Position numbers and translations under genes: made by a program. The notes under the pieces were generated by a model that worked only from the letters and a program-made list of their open reading frames with translations, did no database searches and was not told where the DNA came from. A DNA stretch of 10,546 nt, taken from NCBI GenBank assembly GCA_002774085.1, contig PEZH01000028.1, positions 1 through 10,546 on the forward strand. The letters run 5' to 3'. Numbering within the stretch: the stretch's first letter is position 1; each line of letters starts with the position of its first letter. Positions 6,880-10,546 of this stretch are shown one piece after another. This DNA is from Candidatus Shapirobacteria bacterium CG09_land_8_20_14_0_10_38_17 (lineage in GTDB: Bacteria; Patescibacteriota; Microgenomatia; 0-14-0-10-38-17).

Positions 6880-7035
6880 TTAAAAGCTCAAAGTTAAAAA
6901 TAAAGAACATTGTTGAATTGTTATATTGTTGCATTGCTAAAATCATCGCCGTCATTAGCCTCGCAAGGAGTCACCCTGCGAGGCTAAACCTGCTATCCTG
7001 GGGATCCGCCGGCTGGGGCGGAGACTCCAGAATCC
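6880..7035. repeat. Long repeat, copy A (about 156 bp, two hairpins)
   Basis: It is about 96% identical to 10267-10421, with roughly four substitutions, a one-base run-length change and a two-base indel. It consists of an AT-rich lead, four 8-bp units (ATTGTTGA and variants, 6909-6940), GTCATT, and a perfect 11-bp-stem hairpin (TTAGCCTCGCA at 6955-6965 with TGCGAGGCTAA at 6977-6987). A second hairpin has TCCGCC/GGCGGA arms, and the copy ends GAATCC. It begins 18 bp upstream of the MEMO/AMMECR1 start codon. Confidence 0.92.
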
Positions 7036-7037
7036 AA

Positions 7038-7092
7038 TGTCATTCTCATGAAACTTGTCCTTGTGAAAGCGGGGAATGGGAATCTATAGAAA
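7038..7092 (+). repeat. GTCATT...GAATC repeat, copy related to 133-187
   Basis: It directly follows long repeat A and aligns gap-free to 133-187. ATTCTCAT and ATGGGAAT can pair as a stem closing the element. It lies in the valS upstream region. Confidence 0.6.
7061..7090 (+). promoter_or_regulatory. Weak candidate promoter for valS inside a repeat
   Basis: TTGTGA (7061-7066) and TATAGA (7085-7090) are 18 bp apart; each matches four of six consensus positions. They lie within the repeat at 7038-7092 and about 30 bp before the valS ATG. No T-box or riboswitch was recognised, and no Shine-Dalgarno sequence precedes the ATG. Confidence 0.25.
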
Positions 7093-7119
7093 TACTTAAT
7101 AATTGATACTAACTTAATT

Positions 7120-9231
7120 ATGGATAAGCATTATCAACCTCAAACAGTAGAACCTAAAATTAATCAATTTTGGGAAAAGGGTGGTTATTTTACTCCTAAG
7201 ATTGATCCTCAAAAAAAACCATTTGTTATCACCATCCCCCTACCTAACGTTACTGGCAGTCTTCATGCCGGTCATGCGATGTTCGTCATTGAAGATATTA
7301 TGGCTCGTTTTCATCGCCTGAAAGGTGAGCCAACCCTTTGGATTCCCGGCTTTGACCATGCCTCCATCGCCGTTGAATATTTAGTCACCAAACAGCTTAA
7401 AAAAAGAGGAAAAAATAAAAATGAAGTTGGCCGGGAAATGTTTTTAAGAGAAGCAACCAAATTTGCTAATGACTCCCGTAATTATATTCGGGAACAATTA
7501 AAAACTCTGGGATTTTCTCTTGATTGGACCCGTGAAGCTTATACCTTAGACCCAATTCGTTCCAAGGCCGTCGTTGAAGCGTTCAATAGATTGTATCATC
7601 AAGGTCTCATCTATCAGGGAAAGCAAATTGTCAACTGGTGCCCTCATTGCCAAACAGTCCTTTCTGATTTAGAAAATATCCATCGGGAAGAAAAAGGATA
7701 CCTTTACTACATTAAGTATGGTCCGATAACTATTGCCACCACCCGGCCGGAAACAATGTTTGCCGATGTTGCTATCGCTATTCACCCCAGCAATAAAAAA
7801 TATCAACACTTAGTCGGAAAAACTGTTCCCCTGCCTTTAACCAAGCGTAAAATTCCCGTTATTATCGACGAAGCAGTTGAGCCAGAATTTGGCACCGGCG
7901 CTTTAAAAATCACCCCCGCCCATGATGAAGTTGATTTTGAAATCGGCCAACGCCACCATCTAAAAGCGCTCTCTGTTATTGATAAGAATGGACAATTAAA
8001 TAAATTAGCCGGCAAATATGAAAAAATGAAAATTAAGGAAGCCAGAGAAAAAATAGTCAATGACCTCAAAAAAGCAGGTCTAATTGAAAAAATTGAAAAT
8101 ATTAACCATAGCCTCGGCCACTGTGAGCGCTGTGGCACAACCACCGAATCAATAATTTCCCAACAGTGGTTTGTAAAAACCAAATCATTAGCCAAAAAAG
8201 CAATCAAGGCAGTAAAAGAAGACCAAATCAAGATTATCCCTAAGCATTTTGAGAAAATTTATTTCCACTGGCTTTCCCATATCCACGATTGGTGTATTTC
8301 CCGCCAGCTTTGGTGGGGACACCAAATACCAGTTTGGTATAGGCAATCAAAAACAAAAAATAGGCAAAATAAAGAAATCTTCGTTGGGGAAAAACCAAAG
8401 GGATCGGGATGGGTTCAGGATCAAGATGTCCTTGATACCTGGTTTTCCTCATCGCTATGGACAATGTCAACTTTAGGATGGCCCGAAAACACAGCTGACT
8501 TCAAGCATTTCTACCCCACCACTGTTCGCGAAACAGGCTATGACATTCTCTTTTTTTGGGTCGCCCGGGAAATTATGATGTGTTTAGAACTATCGGGTCA
8601 AATTCCTTTTAAAACTGTTTATCTCCATGGCTTGGTCCGTGACGAAAAGGGACGAAAATTTTCTAAAACAAAAAGTATTGGCTTTGATCCTCTACCAATA
8701 ACGAAACAATACGGCACCGATGCTTTAAGAATGGCTTTGGTTTATGGCAATGGCGCCGGTAACGACATTGTTTTATCAATAGAAAAAACCAAGTCAATGC
8801 GTAACTTTGCCAATAAAATTTGGAACGCCGCCCGATTCATCGTTATGAACCGGGAAACTCTAAATCCGAAATCCGAAATCCGAAACAAATTCGAAATTCA
8901 AAGCTTGAAAATTCAAAACAAAGATGATCAACAAATATTAAAATCTTTAGAAAAAAATACCAAAAGTGTCACTACTCATATTGAAAACTACCGTTTTGGC
9001 CAAGCGGCTGAAGAAATTTACCAATTCTTCTGGCATGAATTTTGCGATCAGTATATTGAAAAAGTTAAAAACCGTCGCGACGAAGCCCAGCCTACTTTAA
9101 TAAAAGTCTTAAAAACCTCTCTTATACTCCTCCACCCCTTTATGCCTTTTATCAGCGAAGAAATTTGGACCAATCAATTAAAAGAAAAAACACCGTTAGT
9201 AATTACCAAATGGCCGAAACAAAGGGGGTGA
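7120..9231 (+). CDS. valS: Valyl-tRNA synthetase
   Basis: This 703-aa class Ia synthetase charges tRNA-Val in the cytoplasm. Visible motifs are the HIGH element as HAGH (49-52), zinc-type CPHC (174-177) and CERC (335-338), and the CP1 editing-domain TTRPET (207-212) with AHDEVDFEIG. Further on are WCISRQLWWGHQIPVWY, DVLDTWFSSSLW, the KMSKS element as KFSKT (513-517), and an anticodon-binding domain with YRFGQAAEEIYQFFWHEFCDQYIE. The set fits ValRS rather than IleRS or LeuRS. It is shorter than the roughly 880-950 aa of many bacterial ValRS and ends right after the anticodon-binding domain, so the C-terminal coiled-coil arm is absent. GFDHAS replaces the usual GTDHAG. Residues about 581-601, between catalytic and anticodon domains, come from a 7-bp-periodic repeat. 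The ATP-cone gene follows after 10 bp. Confidence 0.97.
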   Translation: MDKHYQPQTVEPKINQFWEKGGYFTPKIDPQKKPFVITIPLPNVTGSLHAGHAMFVIEDIMARFHRLKGEPTLWIPGFDHASIAVEYLVTKQLKKRGKNKNEVGREMFLREATKFANDSRNYIREQLKTLGFSLDWTREAYTLDPIRSKAVVEAFNRLYHQGLIYQGKQIVNWCPHCQTVLSDLENIHREEKGYLYYIKYGPITIATTRPETMFADVAIAIHPSNKKYQHLVGKTVPLPLTKRKIPVIIDEAVEPEFGTGALKITPAHDEVDFEIGQRHHLKALSVIDKNGQLNKLAGKYEKMKIKEAREKIVNDLKKAGLIEKIENINHSLGHCERCGTTTESIISQQWFVKTKSLAKKAIKAVKEDQIKIIPKHFEKIYFHWLSHIHDWCISRQLWWGHQIPVWYRQSKTKNRQNKEIFVGEKPKGSGWVQDQDVLDTWFSSSLWTMSTLGWPENTADFKHFYPTTVRETGYDILFFWVAREIMMCLELSGQIPFKTVYLHGLVRDEKGRKFSKTKSIGFDPLPITKQYGTDALRMALVYGNGAGNDIVLSIEKTKSMRNFANKIWNAARFIVMNRETLNPKSEIRNKFEIQSLKIQNKDDQQILKSLEKNTKSVTTHIENYRFGQAAEEIYQFFWHEFCDQYIEKVKNRRDEAQPTLIKVLKTSLILLHPFMPFISEEIWTNQLKEKTPLVITKWPKQRG
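8861..8919 (+). repeat. 7-bp-periodic repeat read in frame within valS
   Basis: Three units of AAATCCG are followed by degenerate AAATTCG/AAATTCA/AAGCTTG units with a 7-bp period. The stretch encodes NPKSEIRNKFEIQ and SLKIQNK at the junction of catalytic core and anticodon-binding domain. Similar 7-bp-periodic DNA flanks the hairpin in the linker at 5831 and the AT-rich DNA near 10434. Confidence 0.7.
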
Positions 9232-9241
9232 GAAACAAAAA

Positions 9242-9505
9242 ATGCAAGTCCAAAAAAAGGATGGCCGGTTAGAAGAATTTGACCGTAATAAACTTAAACA
9301 AAGCATATTAGCCGCAGGAGCCAACGAGAATGAAGCGGAATCAATTACCGTTCAGCTTGAGAGCTGGGCGCCGAGTATGGCAATAAACAACGCCGTTCAT
9401 TCCCAGGTTATCCGTGCCAAGACTATTGAATTGCTAAAAATAACCAATCCTGTTGCCGTCAAAACTTACGAAGAATACCGAAAAGAAGCAGGAAGCGCTA
9501 CATAA
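9242..9505 (+). CDS. Stand-alone ATP-cone domain protein
   Basis: The 87-aa protein is essentially one ATP-cone domain: VQKKDGRLEEFDRNKLKQSI at the N-terminus matches the family's V-x-K-R-D-G-R-x-E-x-F-D-R-x-K-I pattern, and the C-terminus has VAVKTYEEYRK. ATP-cones bind ATP or dATP and normally regulate ribonucleotide reductases or form half of NrdR; here there is no zinc ribbon and no reductase domain. A good Shine-Dalgarno-like AGGGGGTGA overlaps the valS stop, about 10 nt before the ATG, so it is probably co-transcribed and coupled with valS. It may be a nucleotide sensor; its partner is unknown. Confidence 0.85.
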   Translation: MQVQKKDGRLEEFDRNKLKQSILAAGANENEAESITVQLESWAPSMAINNAVHSQVIRAKTIELLKITNPVAVKTYEEYRKEAGSAT

Positions 9506-9585
9506 AAGATTTTTCTTACAATACAACGAAGTATTAGGAGAAAAAAAGCTTATTTAAGTTTTATTTCAAAACATAATCACCTTGG

Positions 9586-9633
9586 CCTTTTTGGGGTTAT
9601 TATGTTCACTTTGTTCACGCCAACCCCATAAGG
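9586..9633 (+). other. Long hairpin in the convergent spacer
   Basis: CCTT-(3)-GGGGTT (9586-9598) pairs with AACCCC-(2)-AAGG (9622-9633) around a 23-nt loop that contains GTTCAC twice. It could be part of a terminator region or of an untranslated RNA. No known RNA family was recognised, and the spacer 9506-9700 has no credible open frame. Confidence 0.35.
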
Positions 9634-9637
9634 TCGG

Positions 9638-9662
9638 AAGAAAAATGTATGCAATTTTTCTT
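9638..9662 (+). terminator. AT-rich hairpin with T run after the valS operon
   Basis: AAGAAAAAT and ATTTTTCTT form a perfect 9-bp stem with a 7-nt loop, ending in a T-rich arm. It lies between the ATP-cone gene and the convergent phosphatase gene. The weak AT stem makes a classical rho-independent terminator only possible. Confidence 0.35.
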
Positions 9663-9683
9663 TAATGACCTCATCTTAGGCGA

Positions 9684-9713
9684 AATAAGGCTATTAGCCT
9701 TCAGAGCCTTATT
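9684..9713 (-). terminator. Hairpin across the stop codon of the phosphatase gene
   Basis: AATAAGGCT (9684-9692) and AGCCTTATT (9705-9713) form a perfect 9-bp stem. An alternative 6-bp stem, AAGGCT-ATT-AGCCTT, competes for the same arm. The stop codon of the phosphatase gene (9701-9703) is in the loop. A long U tract is missing, so the terminator role is tentative. Confidence 0.4.
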
Positions 9714-10264
9714 ATCTCCCCATTTTTAAAGAAGGGGGTTTTTAATGCTCTTTGCCAACTCCAACCATAATAAGCAGCTTCAATCATTTTGCCAATCTCA
9801 AAATGAGCCACTAACAAAATAGTTTTATTATAATGGCACCTTTCCATATAAGAAAGCACTCTCTGAGCCCTTATAAGAAGTTTAGGAAAATTTTCTTCTC
9901 CTTTTACCCCCCAAAAATGAACTGCTCCATCCCACGCCAATAAATGAGAAGCATACTTTGGCTTTTCTTTTTCTTCCTTGCCCGTTAAAATCCCAAAATC
10001 TCGCTCTGCTAACAAAGAAAAAGTTTTAAAATTAAAATTAGGTCGATCAATTACCTCCTTAATAATTTGAGCCGTCTCCACCGCCCGTCTAAGCGGCGAA
10101 GAATAAAAAACCTCAATCTTCTCGTCACGCAATCTTTCTCCCGCCTCTTTAGCTTGCTTTCTCCCCAAAACAGTCAAACCAGTCTCCCGGTGACCGTTAA
10201 TAATATGTTTAGCATTATCCTCATCTTCTCCGTGCCGGACCAAAAACAAATTAAGATGATACAT
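9701..10264 (-). CDS. Histidine phosphatase superfamily (phosphoglycerate-mutase-like) protein
   Basis: The 187-aa protein has the phosphohistidine signature LVRHGEDEDN (H11), the arginine segment SSPLRRAVETAQ (55-66), the acid/general-base region LLAERDFGILTG (E87), and the second histidine in LLVAHFEIG (H154). All catalytic positions of the cytosolic branch-1 family are present. In this family the phosphate moves through the first histidine; substrates range from phosphoglycerate to small phosphomonoesters and phosphoproteins and cannot be deduced. A TTG further upstream would add five residues, but they lie in the long repeat, so the ATG at 10264 is preferred. No Shine-Dalgarno sequence is visible. 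Long repeat B begins only 3 bp before the start codon. Confidence 0.9.
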   Translation of the reverse strand: MYHLNLFLVRHGEDEDNAKHIINGHRETGLTVLGRKQAKEAGERLRDEKIEVFYSSPLRRAVETAQIIKEVIDRPNFNFKTFSLLAERDFGILTGKEEKEKPKYASHLLAWDGAVHFWGVKGEENFPKLLIRAQRVLSYMERCHYNKTILLVAHFEIGKMIEAAYYGWSWQRALKTPFFKNGEIIRL

Positions 10265-10266
10265 TG

Positions 10267-10421
10267 TTAAAAAGCTCAAAGCTAAAAATAAAGAACATTG
10301 TTGAATTGTTATATTGTTACATTGCTAAAATCATCGTCGTCATTAGCCTCGCAAGGAGTCACCCTGCGAGGCTAAACCTGCTATCCTGGGGATCCGCCGG
10401 TTGGCGGAGACTCCAGAATCC
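10267..10421. repeat. Long repeat, copy B (about 155 bp, two hairpins)
   Basis: Near-identical to 6880-7035, in the same orientation and again immediately upstream of a leftward gene. It contains the four 8-bp units (10297-10328), GTCATT, the perfect 11-bp-stem hairpin (10343-10375) and the second hairpin TCCGCC-GGTT-GGCGGA, and ends GAATCC. Read leftward, the frame opened in copy A is closed here soon after the ATG. Confidence 0.92.
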
Positions 10422-10546
10422 TTATTTAAATTTCTAATTTTTAATTTTTAATTTTTATTGAATTTTCAATTTTAAAATTCGTTAATTCGTTAATAAATAA
10501 TAATTCTCAATTTAAAACTTAAATCTCTCTTTTTATATACTCATGG
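10422..10546. repeat. AT-rich, 7/8-bp-periodic DNA at the window end
   Basis: Three TAATTTT units (from about 10435) and two TTCGTTAA-type units (near 10478-10493) flank an inverted repeat GAATTTT/AAAATTC. TATACT then ATGG occurs at the very end (ATG at 10543), which could be the start of the next rightward gene, but too little is present to say. Confidence 0.4.

Noticed and set aside
6909..6940. CRISPR-like array from regularly spaced ATTGTT units
   Set aside because: Units are contiguous 8-bp tandems without spacers, and there is no cas gene.
6863..6955. N-terminal extension of the MEMO/AMMECR1 gene to ATG 6955
   Set aside because: The 31 extra codons lie mostly in long repeat A, and copy B closes the same frame after a few codons. 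A start next to the membrane helix fits better, though not proven.
7803..8231. 142-aa minus-strand open frame within valS
   Set aside because: Antisense to conserved editing-domain and zinc-motif coding sequence; composition is that of a shadow frame.
9586..9633. tRNA, SRP RNA or tmRNA in the convergent spacer
   Set aside because: No cloverleaf, no GTTCGA-type T arm and no SRP core motif could be found; only a simple hairpin is visible.

Overview
The window looks like a fragment of a small-genome, moderately AT-rich bacterium, most probably a member of the Candidate Phyla Radiation (Patescibacteria). This is inference from four things: compact genes, weak or absent Shine-Dalgarno sequences, a short valyl-tRNA synthetase, and a gene mix common in CPR genomes (VanW-type surface protein, membrane-anchored solute-binding protein, helix-turn-helix/nucleotidyltransferase protein). 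TGA behaves as a normal stop. No rRNA, tRNA, CRISPR array, transposase or phage gene was found.

Layout. Positions 1-204 are intergenic and hold two small GTCATT...GAATC repeats. A leftward pair follows: a membrane-anchored family 1 solute-binding protein (1149-2657) overlaps by ATGA with a wHTH-nucleotidyltransferase protein (205-1152). A divergent spacer (2661-2795) carries a candidate leaderless promoter and a composite palindromic repeat. Rightward come a VanW-domain protein (2796-4532) and a broken CDP-alcohol phosphatidyltransferase (4551-5297). Converging on it is a membrane-anchored fusion of MEMO1-like and AMMECR1-like domains (5276-6862). After a repeat-rich divergent spacer, valS (7120-9231) and a stand-alone ATP-cone protein (9242-9505) run rightward. 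They converge on a histidine-phosphatase gene (9701-10264) across a spacer with three hairpins. A second copy of the long repeat and AT-rich DNA close the window.

The genes do not form one pathway. VanW and the phosphatidyltransferase relate to the cell envelope; valS is housekeeping; the MEMO/AMMECR1 fusion belongs to the AmmeMemoRadiSam group, whose radical-SAM partner is not in the window.

The most interesting content is a population of miniature palindromic elements. They sit between genes, and also inside four of the eight genes. Several are read through as protein: three insertions in the nucleotidyltransferase, one in the linker of the MEMO-AMMECR1 fusion, and one at a domain junction of valS. 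One 34-bp element occurs twice in the same gene and is translated in two different frames. In the phosphatidyltransferase a 22-bp palindrome shifts the frame, and removing exactly 22 bp rebuilds the expected reading into the catalytic motif. In behaviour this recalls Rickettsia palindromic elements, but the sequences were recognised here only by reading the DNA and have not been compared with any database.
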